A DNA stretch of 6,363 bases from CALEUX01 sp037439945 (GCA_037439945.1 JBBIVA010000154.1:1-6363), one strand, 5' to 3'; positions 1 through 6,209 are shown, counted from the first letter of the stretch. Program-made: numbers and translations. Notes: generated by a model from the sequence alone, not told the origin.

Positions 1-4
1 ACTT

Positions 5-45
5 AATTTGTAAGCATTTCTGATTACAAATTTTTAGTTTTTCTT
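5..45 (+). terminator. Possible intrinsic terminator for a plus-strand gene left of the window
   Basis: AATTTGTAA (5-13) and TTACAAATT (24-32) form a perfect 9-base-pair stem with a 10-base loop. A T-rich tail follows on the plus strand (31-45, broken by AG at 36-37). The layout suits a terminator read rightward, ending a gene that lies before base 1 and converges on trkH. The stem has only one G-C pair, so it would be weak, and AT-rich spacers produce such inverted repeats by chance. Confidence 0.35.
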
Positions 46-76
46 TAGCGATTTTTCAAATAGAAGACATGTAATC

Positions 77-87
77 AATAACTTATG
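77..87 (+). repeat. Intergenic 11-base word AATAACTTATG, copy 1
   Basis: This is an exact copy of a word also found at 4725-4735 and 5333-5343, always between genes and on the same strand. Read on the minus strand, the direction of the genes, it is CATAAGTTATT. This copy overlaps a small imperfect hairpin (85-112). Confidence 0.45.
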
Positions 88-120
88 ACTATTAATTTCT
101 AATTACGGTCATTAAAAAAA

Positions 121-432
121 ATGGCTAAAGACAAATTTGGGTTAAAATACTAAAAATTCAAATTTGTTGCAATTGCAGGCCCGGTTGGTAATCTCCCCAA
201 AGTGCATAATATGGATATACAATATGCTCAATCAGCAGTATTTACGCATTGTGATTTCTCATTTCCCACAAATGGTATCAAATCGAAAGCTTCCACAAAT
301 ACTTAAATGAGCCTTGTTTCAGATGTTGACCCTGGCCTGTTATCAGAACTCCAAACTTATGACAGTGTAAGAAACCTGAAAGACAGACGTAAAGATGTAT
401 TTAATTTAAAGATGAAAAACGGAGAATTGTAA
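121..432 (+). pseudogene. Possible decayed small coding region, unrecognised
   Basis: From the ATG at 121, one plus-strand frame runs 104 codons to a TAA at 430-432. It meets only two internal stops, both TAA, at 151-153 and 304-306. The open pieces are 10, 50 and 41 codons long. The last piece begins with its own ATG (307) and reads MSLVSDVDPGLLSELQ..., a plausible protein-like sequence rich in D, L and K. I recognise no family. At this base composition about seven stops would be expected in such a frame, so two is low. However, choosing the best of six frames makes this only weak evidence. It could be a gene remnant, a short real gene at 307-432, or chance. No Shine-Dalgarno sequence is visible, which says little because none of the genes here has one. 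Confidence 0.18.
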
Positions 433-471
433 AAACTTAACCCGGTTGGAGACATTAGGAAATGGAAACAA

Positions 472-494
472 ATTAATGTCCGGCCTGGATTAAT
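472..494 (-). terminator. Possible weak terminator after trkH
   Basis: ATTAAT at 472-477 can pair with ATTAAT at 489-494, and CC (480-481) with GG (487-488), leaving a two-base bulge and a five-base loop. Read on the minus strand, the hairpin starts six bases after the trkH stop codon and is followed by TTGTTTCC. Position and orientation fit a terminator, but the stem is imperfect and the T tract is short and interrupted. Confidence 0.3.
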
Positions 495-500
495 CTCATT

Positions 501-1952
501 TTATCTTTCCCAAAACAGGCCGGTAAATAAAATCAAAACGGTTGTAAGCTCAAGCCTGCCTATAATCATTAAAAATGACAGTACCACCTTGCCGGCCTCA
601 TGAATATTTGCATAACTACTGGCAGGTCCCACTGAACCGATACCCGGGCCAATCCCTCCCATATTTGCAGCAACTGAACCCACCGCTGTTAAAGTATCTT
701 CACCAAGAAAAACCATAATTATTGAACCTAAAGTAAAGGTTAAGAGATATAAAACCATAAATGACGTTAAACTTCCAACCTTGTCGTCATCTATTACCTC
801 ATTATTAATCTTTAACAGACAAACACTATTTGGGTGGAGCATTTTTCGAAATTGTAAAACAACATTTCTGAACGACACTACATGCCTTATAACTTTAATT
901 CCCCCACCTGTACTTCCAACACAGGCACCGATAAACATTAGCAAAAAAATGAGGGTCCAGGCCGGAACAGGCCATTTAAGATAATCTGTTGTTGCAAATC
1001 CGGTGGCAGTAATAATTGAAACAACCTGAAATAAAGAATCCCTTATGGCTTTTTCTATAGTTAAACCTCCGTTTTGGTAAATAATAAAAGCAACCGTTAA
1101 ACCTATTACCATTATTATGGCAAAATATGTACGAAGCTCAATATTTTCAAATACTTTTTTAAACCTTCCTTTAACAAAATGATAATGCAAATAAAAATTA
1201 ACCCCTGCCAAAAACATAAAAACAATAATTACATACTGTACATAGGGTGAAAATGAACCTACACTGGCATTACGCGTTGAAAAACCACCTGTTGACATGG
1301 TGCTGAAAGCATGGTTGAGAGCCTCAAACAGGTTTAGATCGCCAAGCATTAACAATCCCACTAAAATAAAGGTAAGGCTTACATATACTGCCCATAGCCT
1401 TTTTGCTGTACTGGCAGTTTTGGGGGTTAATTTCTCATAAGATATACCTGATGTTTCATTCTTAAAAAGGTTATAGCCTCCAATACGCAAAAGCGGAAGA
1501 ATAGCAACAACAAGTACAATAATTCCCATACCACCTATCCAATGAGTAAGACTTCTCCAAAACAAAACACTCTTTGGCAAAACCTCTATATCTCTGAGTA
1601 TTGACGACCCGGTTGTGGTAAAGCCCGAAACAGTCTCAAAAACAGCATCTATAATTGATGGAATTGTTCCTGTTAACAAATAGGGCAAAGTTCCAAACAA
1701 TGAAATTATTACCCAGGTAAATGATACTGTAATATAACTGTCTTTAAGCCCCAATTCTTTTTTCAGATTCCTTAAAGTACCGTAGTACATAATTACCCCA
1801 CAGGTAAGGGTTATTAAGCTTGAATAAAAAATTGGTAAAACGGTTGCCTCGTTATAAACAAATGCCCAAATTATACTCGTTATCATAAACAAACCCAGCA
1901 GTATAAGTACCCTGCCAAATATGTTGATTATAAATTTAAAATTAATTCCCAT
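501..1952 (-). CDS. trkH: TrkH-family potassium uptake channel subunit
   Basis: This 483-residue inner-membrane protein is the K+-translocating subunit of a Trk/Ktr-type uptake system, a family in which a cytoplasmic TrkA or KtrA ring normally gates the pore. All four pore-loop filter segments are visible: TTTGS at 112-116, STGGFST at 220-226, TATGFAT at 315-321 and NMGGIGPG at 430-437. HWIGGMG (137-143) and GSTGGGIKVIRH (346-357) match conserved TrkH segments, the latter near the intramembrane gate. The Arg of GRLE (465-468) is the conserved last-helix arginine. Hydrophobic stretches alternate with the pore loops throughout, so the protein looks complete. The start MGINFKFIINIFGRV fits the usual TrkH N-terminus; no Shine-Dalgarno sequence precedes it. 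The 212-base gap upstream suggests its own promoter. No trkA is adjacent in this window. The family call is secure; ion selectivity (K+ rather than Na+/K+) is inferred. Confidence 0.95.
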   Translation of the reverse strand: MGINFKFIINIFGRVLILLGLFMITSIIWAFVYNEATVLPIFYSSLITLTCGVIMYYGTLRNLKKELGLKDSYITVSFTWVIISLFGTLPYLLTGTIPSIIDAVFETVSGFTTTGSSILRDIEVLPKSVLFWRSLTHWIGGMGIIVLVVAILPLLRIGGYNLFKNETSGISYEKLTPKTASTAKRLWAVYVSLTFILVGLLMLGDLNLFEALNHAFSTMSTGGFSTRNASVGSFSPYVQYVIIVFMFLAGVNFYLHYHFVKGRFKKVFENIELRTYFAIIMVIGLTVAFIIYQNGGLTIEKAIRDSLFQVVSIITATGFATTDYLKWPVPAWTLIFLLMFIGACVGSTGGGIKVIRHVVSFRNVVLQFRKMLHPNSVCLLKINNEVIDDDKVGSLTSFMVLYLLTFTLGSIIMVFLGEDTLTAVGSVAANMGGIGPGIGSVGPASSYANIHEAGKVVLSFLMIIGRLELTTVLILFTGLFWER

Positions 1953-1980
1953 TTAAATTAGATTACCATATTAATGGGTA

Positions 1981-1988
1981 CAAAATTA
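1981..1988 (-). promoter_or_regulatory. Possible -7 promoter element of trkH
   Basis: On the minus strand these bases read TAATTTTG, matching the Bacteroidota -7 consensus TAnnTTTG, 29-36 bases before the trkH start. The nearest TTTG that could serve as a -33 element (2002-2005) is only 13 bases away, shorter than the roughly 17-23 expected. The element is therefore only suggestive. Confidence 0.2.
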
Positions 1989-2002
1989 TAGAATAGGTAC
2001 TC

Positions 2003-2017
2003 AAAATTTGAAATTTT
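2003..2017. promoter_or_regulatory. Perfect inverted repeat upstream of trkH
   Basis: AAAATTT (2003-2009) and AAATTTT (2011-2017) are perfect inverted repeats around a single G at 2010, lying 51-65 bases before the trkH start. Placement beside the candidate promoter would suit an operator, but the repeat is pure A/T and may be chance. No known regulator motif was recognised. Confidence 0.18.
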
Positions 2018-2164
2018 TATGATATGAATTTTTAAAGAAAGTCATTTTTTTCTTTTGTAGGATGTTTTCTTTTGGGTAAAACCATCTTAAACCCTTCTAC
2101 TATTGAACCTTAGAGCAATCTATTATTACATCACGTAAAACTAAAAAATTGAATTCGAAAAGTT

Positions 2165-3532
2165 TTATCCGGGTAAGGACATTTTTATTCGCCACGCCGG
2201 GGGATAAAGATTATTCATCCTATTTCCAATATTTTTGGCAAAACCCAAAATAATATTCTGATAGGTAACCAAAATATATCCTTTGGGCAAATCCATGGCA
2301 GGCATTATGGTTTCACCTTTTAAATATCTAAGGGCCGTTTGTTTTGAAACTTCAATTTTTTGAAATGCATTACTTTTCAATTCGGTTGACATGGCAAGTT
2401 CATGGGCCGGAATAAAAATATTTTTGATTCTGGCTCCTAATAAAACTCCATAATGTATCAAATTCAATTTCGGTTGTAGAACTTTTAGTACATTGTTGAA
2501 CTCCCCGGAGAATGCCCTGTATCCAATTTTTTCTTCATAAAACGACCAATTTTTGCCAGATTCTATAACCGCTCTTAAATTACCGGGTATATTCAGCTTT
2601 TTCTGTTTTTTCTCAAACTTAAAATGGTCAATAGGTTTTACTGATTCAGTTTTTTTTAATACCGAAACAAAAAAACCTTCACCCTTTACCTTATGAGGAT
2701 AAAATGCCAGCCCATTACCGGCTAAAATTGGGATGCTTTCTATTCCCCAGTTCTCAGGTGTTTCAATTGAAATTACTTCGGCTCTGTTATTTTGTGCAAA
2801 CCATTTAATGTTCTCTTCATTCTCATCGGGATTATATGTACATGTACTATAAATCAAAAATCCGCCTTCCTTTATTGCAGGCCAGGCATCTGATAAAATT
2901 CTCCTTTGCCTTGATGCGCACATCCGGGCATTATTTAACGACCACTCTTCAACAGACCTGTCTGCCTTTCTGAACATACCTTCCCCTGAGCAGGGAGCAT
3001 CAACCAAAATAAGATCAAAGAATGAATAAAGAGATGTAAAAGCCGATGGATCATTAAAAGTTACAATCTTATTTGCAGCACCCCATTTAATAAGGTTTTC
3101 TGCCAATATTCCAACCCTGTTTTTTATAACCTCATTTGCCACCAGTAATCCCTCACCCATTAAATAACTTGCCAAAAGGGTGCTTTTCCCGCCAGGAGCC
3201 CCACATAAATCCAATATAACAGGCCGTTCAGGTAATTTGCATACATTTTCCAAAAGCCAGTGAATAACCATGCTACTGGCTTCCTGCGCATAATAACAGC
3301 CTGCATGAAATAACGGGTCAAGCGTAAAAACAGGTTTTTCGGGAAGATACCGGCCTTCATTACACCAGGGAACTTTTTCCATCTCATCCCAACCTGACTG
3401 GCAACTCTTTAATTTATTAATTCTTACTGAAACCGGTACTTCACAATTTAATCCGTTTATAAATTCAGAAGCATCATTTCCAAATTGAGTATGAATGCGA
3501 TTAACAAAATTGGCGGGTAATACAATTGACAT
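2165..3532 (-). CDS. rsmF: RsmF-type rRNA cytosine-C5 methyltransferase
   Basis: The 455-residue protein is an S-adenosylmethionine-dependent RNA m5C methyltransferase of the NOL1/NOP2/Sun family. PVSVRINKLK (33-42) is the typical N-terminal segment. DLCGAPGGKST (108-118) is the SAM-binding motif I. DAPCSGEG (178-185) carries the Cys that helps release product (C181), and YSTCTYNPDENEENI (228-242) carries the catalytic nucleophile C231. After the catalytic core comes YPHKVKGEGFFVSVLKK (278-294). The C-terminal third ends with GYILVTYQNIILGFAKNIGNRMNNLYP, a PUA-like RNA-binding tail that points to RsmF rather than RsmB. E. coli RsmF methylates C1407 of 16S rRNA; the same target here is inference, since Bacteroidota homologues may differ. 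The protein looks complete with both cysteines present. It follows the nucleoid-protein gene by 78 bases and may share its transcript. Confidence 0.9.
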   Translation of the reverse strand: MSIVLPANFVNRIHTQFGNDASEFINGLNCEVPVSVRINKLKSCQSGWDEMEKVPWCNEGRYLPEKPVFTLDPLFHAGCYYAQEASSMVIHWLLENVCKLPERPVILDLCGAPGGKSTLLASYLMGEGLLVANEVIKNRVGILAENLIKWGAANKIVTFNDPSAFTSLYSFFDLILVDAPCSGEGMFRKADRSVEEWSLNNARMCASRQRRILSDAWPAIKEGGFLIYSTCTYNPDENEENIKWFAQNNRAEVISIETPENWGIESIPILAGNGLAFYPHKVKGEGFFVSVLKKTESVKPIDHFKFEKKQKKLNIPGNLRAVIESGKNWSFYEEKIGYRAFSGEFNNVLKVLQPKLNLIHYGVLLGARIKNIFIPAHELAMSTELKSNAFQKIEVSKQTALRYLKGETIMPAMDLPKGYILVTYQNIILGFAKNIGNRMNNLYPPAWRIKMSLPG

Positions 3533-3533
3533 T

Positions 3534-3543
3534 TATCCGGATA
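3534..3543. repeat. Palindrome TATCCGGATA next to the methyltransferase start
   Basis: A perfect 10-base palindrome begins two bases upstream of the ATG of the methyltransferase gene, where a ribosome binding site would be expected in many bacteria. There is no Shine-Dalgarno sequence. A near copy (TATCCGGGTA, 2166-2175) overlaps the stop codon of the same gene. It could be an operator or RNA structure near the start, or simply coincidence. Confidence 0.25.
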
Positions 3544-3573
3544 TTAAAATATAATCCTTATAAGTTTACAATA

Positions 3574-3598
3574 GATCAATTTTACTTTTACTTTGATC
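3574..3598 (-). other. Hairpin between nucleoid-protein and methyltransferase genes
   Basis: GATCAA (3574-3579) and TTGATC (3593-3598) form a perfect six-base-pair stem with a 13-base loop, 12 bases after the nucleoid-protein stop codon. On the minus strand no T tract follows, so this is not a convincing intrinsic terminator. It may be a processing or attenuating structure between co-transcribed genes, or chance. Confidence 0.25.
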
Positions 3599-3610
3599 CT
3601 TTTAAATAGA

Positions 3611-4660
3611 TTATTGTTCCTGTTCAAAAAATAATTTATAATAATTCATACCTTTTTGGGGATCAAAGCCTTTTTCAATATATTCACGCCGCCCATGTAC
3701 ATAAACATGAAAGTTTTTATCGAGCTTAAGTACTGATTTGAAATACTTTTTTTCAGACTTTACGGCACTTTTAGAAATATCAAAACTATCGGAAAGCTGG
3801 CACCCGTTATCCTCTGAAAACCGGCGCTTGTAATCAACAAATATATCTGAAACCTCAGGATACCTTACTACTTCTTTTTCAAACTCCTCCTGGTCAAAAT
3901 TATTTCGGTTATCAAAGAAATTTATGGAGCGATTCAAAAAATCGAATTGTTCAGGTTTTGGCACCTTATTAGTTCCATTATAAACTTCATTAACAAACCC
4001 TTTGCAAAGGTTCAAATAATTTTGGGTAAAGTAGTAGCTGTCTTCACGTTGATGTAAACTTAAAAAATCATCTTTCCAGAAGTGGGCTTCACTTCCCTTA
4101 TTTACATTGTCAACCATAACTATTTTATAACCAAACTCCCTCTCTGTATTAAAAATAATACACCCTTTATCAAGTTTTCTTATATTGATACCTTCCTGGG
4201 TTCCAAGCTCGAAGTTATGGTCTTTTAAATAAACTTTTAAAAAGGTTTCTTTATTTTCTGATTTAAAAATACCAATGGCATCAACTACTTCGCCGTCCAC
4301 AACACAGTTTCTGAACAATGCCAGGTAAAACTCACCTCCCTTAATTTTTGGATGATTGCTTTTTTCATGCAAAAAACCGGCAATTTTAACTGATGTTTCA
4401 TAAAATAATGACCCATCGTCAAAAATTGAGGTAACAGCATTATTGATATAATTAAAGCCACCATCATCGGGTTCAGAAAAATTAAAGTATGCTTCTGTTT
4501 TAAAGGAACTAAAAAAATAATGCACCAAAATATTTCCTACAACATCTTCATCCTGCAAAACAAGTGGGCTTTTTGAGTATTTAACCCCCTGCCCTTCTGT
4601 TCTTGAACCAATCTGGTGAACTATTACGTTTTCTATTTTAACCTGGGAAATATCAATCAT
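3611..4660 (-). CDS. 37-kDa nucleoid-associated protein, NdpA/YejK family
   Basis: The 349-residue soluble protein matches the NA37 family (Pfam PF04245; E. coli YejK, also called NdpA), whose members associate with the nucleoid. E. coli YejK has been linked to modulation of the type II topoisomerases gyrase and topoisomerase IV. Recognisable parts are the N-terminal IENVIVHQIGSR (9-20) followed by SKSPLVLQDEDVVGNILVHYF, the central HFWKDDFLSL (193-202) with YYFTQNYLNLCKGFVNE (209-225), and the very typical Bacteroidota C-terminus HVYVHGRREYIEKGFD (318-333) then KGMNYYKLFF. Length is close to the family norm, there is no signal peptide or membrane segment, and no truncation is seen. The start codon is the only good choice, as the family signature begins a few residues later. 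No Shine-Dalgarno sequence precedes it. The exact role in this organism is unknown. Confidence 0.88.
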   Translation of the reverse strand: MIDISQVKIENVIVHQIGSRTEGQGVKYSKSPLVLQDEDVVGNILVHYFFSSFKTEAYFNFSEPDDGGFNYINNAVTSIFDDGSLFYETSVKIAGFLHEKSNHPKIKGGEFYLALFRNCVVDGEVVDAIGIFKSENKETFLKVYLKDHNFELGTQEGINIRKLDKGCIIFNTEREFGYKIVMVDNVNKGSEAHFWKDDFLSLHQREDSYYFTQNYLNLCKGFVNEVYNGTNKVPKPEQFDFLNRSINFFDNRNNFDQEEFEKEVVRYPEVSDIFVDYKRRFSEDNGCQLSDSFDISKSAVKSEKKYFKSVLKLDKNFHVYVHGRREYIEKGFDPQKGMNYYKLFFEQEQ

Positions 4661-4717
4661 GTTATTAAACTAATTTATAATTCACTCAATTTACAATTAT
4701 GAAATGAGTTAATAAAT

Positions 4718-4758
4718 AAAAAAAAATAACTTATGGTAATTGCTCGAATATAAGCAAT
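4718..4758 (-). terminator. Possible terminator after the DUF1761 gene
   Basis: ATTGCT (4739-4744) and AGCAAT (4753-4758) make a perfect six-base-pair stem with an eight-base loop, 66 bases beyond the DUF1761 stop. On the minus strand a run of nine T residues (4726 to 4718) follows, but only after a 12-base gap, whereas a classic terminator has the T run directly against the stem. A copy of the 11-base intergenic repeat (4725-4735) lies in that gap. Confidence 0.25.
4725..4735 (+). repeat. Intergenic 11-base word AATAACTTATG, copy 2
   Basis: This is the second exact copy, 65-75 bases upstream of the nucleoid-associated protein start and directly beside a run of T residues on the minus strand. 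It shares one extra matching base (AAATAACTTATG) with copy 3. Confidence 0.45.
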
Positions 4759-4823
4759 CTGCCAAGACCGAAAAATTATCCCGGCAAATGTCATTTGTAA
4801 GTTATCATCCGTTTGTTGGAATA

Positions 4824-5228
4824 CTATATCCAAAATGATAAAATTACTCCCATCACCAAAAGGGAAATCAGCCAAAATCCATTATCAAGAAGCCAAAGTC
4901 CCCAAGGTTTTTTCTCGTATAATTTTGTACTTAATGTTATTGGCATTATATAACCCAGCCATCCAAAAAAACCACCCGTCAGGCCTGCTGTAATCCCTGT
5001 TGAACCTGTAAAAGCACTGCCAAAAACAATAGAGTGATATAACACAAAACTAAGCACAAGTGACCCAATAAAAACCAGAATGATATTTACAGGTGATGGT
5101 TTCATGTCGGTAATACCTGTTAACTTTTTCCAAACCCGTCCAAAAATTAGTGCGTACCATACAGTTGCAATTAAATTGTTTGCAAGAGCCGCATACAAAA
5201 CAGCCATATAATTTACCTGAATTTCCAT
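4824..5228 (-). CDS. Small DUF1761-type integral membrane protein
   Basis: The 134-residue protein has four predicted membrane helices, at about 7-29, 47-69, 76-100 and 111-133, with short loops and little soluble mass. NNLIATVWYALIFGRVWKKLTGI (17-39) is the hallmark of the DUF1761 family (PF08570), in which a helix carrying WY is followed by a loop with FG..W....G. The Gly-rich third helix (GLTGGFFGWLGY) and a final helix after a charged stretch (YEKKPWGLW) also fit. The function of the family is not established, so no role is assigned. M1 is used; M8 (codon at 5205-5207) is an alternative start that would trim only seven residues before the first helix. The wide gaps on both sides suggest a single-gene transcript. 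Confidence 0.85.
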   Translation of the reverse strand: MEIQVNYMAVLYAALANNLIATVWYALIFGRVWKKLTGITDMKPSPVNIILVFIGSLVLSFVLYHSIVFGSAFTGSTGITAGLTGGFFGWLGYIMPITLSTKLYEKKPWGLWLLDNGFWLISLLVMGVILSFWI

Positions 5229-5485
5229 AAAATTGAGTTTTAATTAAGTAAACCTTAAATATTATTTATCATTTATTCTTATAGTCTAAAGCATAAAAAC
5301 CACATTTGATAAATATTCCCGGTAAAAATACAAATAACTTATGAAAAGATTAAAGACACCAAACCTTTAATCCAATCAATCATAATTATAACAGGTTAGC
5401 TTTTCTTTTACCCAATTAAAAGGCTATTTAAAACTCAGGTAGTGGCCTAACAGAAAGTATATTAATTAATTTTTATCACCCCAGA
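5229..5485. other. Intergenic spacer between lipoprotein and DUF1761 genes
   Basis: This 257-base AT-rich gap carries the third copy of the 11-base word AATAACTTATG (5333-5343). It also contains AT-rich partial inverted repeats such as CTTTT/AAAAG around 5403-5423, none followed by a T tract on the minus strand. No exact TAnnTTTG promoter element was found upstream of the DUF1761 start. No credible reading frame is present. Confidence 0.5.
5333..5343 (+). repeat. Intergenic 11-base word AATAACTTATG, copy 3
   Basis: This is the third exact copy, 105-115 bases upstream of the DUF1761 start, in the gap after the lipoprotein gene. The identical block with copy 2 is 12 bases long. Confidence 0.45.
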
Positions 5486-6163
5486 TCATTTCTTTATAAC
5501 TATTCTGGCAACATAGTCACTTAGGCTCCTTTGGTATTTTGTATTTGGATAAGGCAATAAATCAACAAATGAGAATTTATAATCATTTATCAGAGTATCG
5601 GTGGTTTGGTTACGAAGATCAATAAAATAGGGTTCGTTTTTACCAATTGTAATTTTAAATCTGACTATTGCTTCCCCGGCCCATATGCATATAACATTTT
5701 CGGGGCATCGGGAGTCAGCAATTACAGAATCAAAACAAATTTTTATTTGCCTGCTATAATCCATTAGGCATATTCCATAACCCAAATCAATTGTATCATT
5801 ATAAATAAAATCCAGATAGGGTTCATAATCAGAAACAAAAATTTTACTATAGTTATGAGAGGGATAAAGAGTAACACAAGAATTTATTTCATTCTCAAAC
5901 GCTTTTCTTACATTAACATTTATCAGTTGGCCAATTTCAAAGTTGTTCCTGCTTAGATTTACCGATTGGTAAAAACAATTATCACTTGCGCCAAACTTTT
6001 TTACTGCCAATGTTGAATCATATGGAAATGAAAGAATACAGGTGGAACAATTGAGATCATAACCAACCACTTTGGCTATATAATAGTTATTTATATAATC
6101 ACTATTTTTTTCGCATGAGGTTATGGCAATTAATAAAAAAACAAACCAAAGTACTTTTATCAT
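5486..6163 (-). CDS. Cysteine-rich two-module lipoprotein of unknown function
   Basis: The 225-residue protein begins with a short signal peptide ending in the lipobox ITSC, so lipidation at C17 and placement in the cell envelope are expected. Two modules can be seen. Module 1 (about 27-112) has YYIAKVVGYDLNCSTC, then a Gly/Arg patch (FEIGQLINVNVRKAFE) and cysteines C39, C42, C63 and C96. Module 2 (about 115-225) has C132, C143, C153 and C159 and the segment DSRCPENVICIWAGEA (150-165). I recall variants of that segment (DSRCP..V.C.WAG.A) from many uncharacterised bacterial secreted proteins. Eight cysteines remain after the lipidated one, four per module, which would suit disulphide bonds outside the cytoplasm. 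I cannot assign a function. Start choice is supported by the signal peptide directly following the ATG. The gene stands alone, 257 bases upstream of the DUF1761 gene. Confidence 0.82.
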   Translation of the reverse strand: MIKVLWFVFLLIAITSCEKNSDYINNYYIAKVVGYDLNCSTCILSFPYDSTLAVKKFGASDNCFYQSVNLSRNNFEIGQLINVNVRKAFENEINSCVTLYPSHNYSKIFVSDYEPYLDFIYNDTIDLGYGICLMDYSRQIKICFDSVIADSRCPENVICIWAGEAIVRFKITIGKNEPYFIDLRNQTTDTLINDYKFSFVDLLPYPNTKYQRSLSDYVARIVIKK

Positions 6164-6183
6164 AATAAATACATTTAACTATG

Positions 6184-6209
6184 CAATGGTAACTTTTAAC
6201 CATTCATTG
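6184..6209. promoter_or_regulatory. Dyad upstream of the lipoprotein gene
   Basis: AATGGT (6185-6190) pairs perfectly with ACCATT (6199-6204) across an eight-base loop. CAATG (6184-6188) can instead pair with CATTG (6205-6209). The dyad lies 21-46 bases upstream of the lipoprotein start, a position suitable for an operator or a leader RNA hairpin. No T tract follows on the minus strand and no known site was recognised. Confidence 0.22.

Larger units (their letters stand above)
1..500. other. Gene-free left flank downstream of trkH
   Basis: No intact reading frame of useful length was found on either strand of this 500-base stretch. It holds four things worth recording: an AT-rich hairpin with a T-rich tail near the left edge (5-45), one copy of an 11-base word repeated between other genes (77-87), an interrupted plus-strand reading frame (121-432), and an imperfect hairpin just beyond the trkH stop (472-494). 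The 9-base word CCCGGTTGG also occurs twice (180-188 and 441-449), which is probably chance. The rest is AT-rich spacer in which I see nothing. Confidence 0.6.

Noticed and set aside
85..112. ATGAC / GTCAT inverted repeat with an inner TAAT / ATTA stem
   Set aside because: It has internal loops and no T tract on the correct side in either direction, so it is not supported as a terminator.
781..984. Plus-strand 67-codon open frame
   Set aside because: It lies wholly opposite the well-supported trkH gene, and its product is low in any recognisable motif; it is an antisense shadow.
2061..2086. Hairpin GATGTTTT / AAAACCATC considered as a terminator for the methyltransferase gene
   Set aside because: The stem has a bulge, and on the minus strand it is followed by an A-rich rather than T-rich stretch.
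3160..3387. Minus-strand 75-codon open frame inside the methyltransferase gene
   Set aside because: It is in another frame over the conserved SAM-binding region of the real gene and has no family features.
4285..4467. Minus-strand 60-codon open frame inside the nucleoid-protein gene
   Set aside because: It is out of frame within a conserved gene and shows no independent evidence of coding.
4675..4875. Minus-strand 66-codon open frame spanning the DUF1761 3-prime end and the following spacer
   Set aside because: It begins out of frame in DUF1761, its sequence resembles no family, and its spacer part is explained by AT-rich non-coding sequence.
5290..5320. Sequence resembling a classical sigma-70 promoter upstream of DUF1761 (TTTATGC... 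ACTATAAG on the minus strand)
   Set aside because: Spacing is poor, and Bacteroidota primary sigma factors use a different consensus, so the resemblance is not meaningful evidence.
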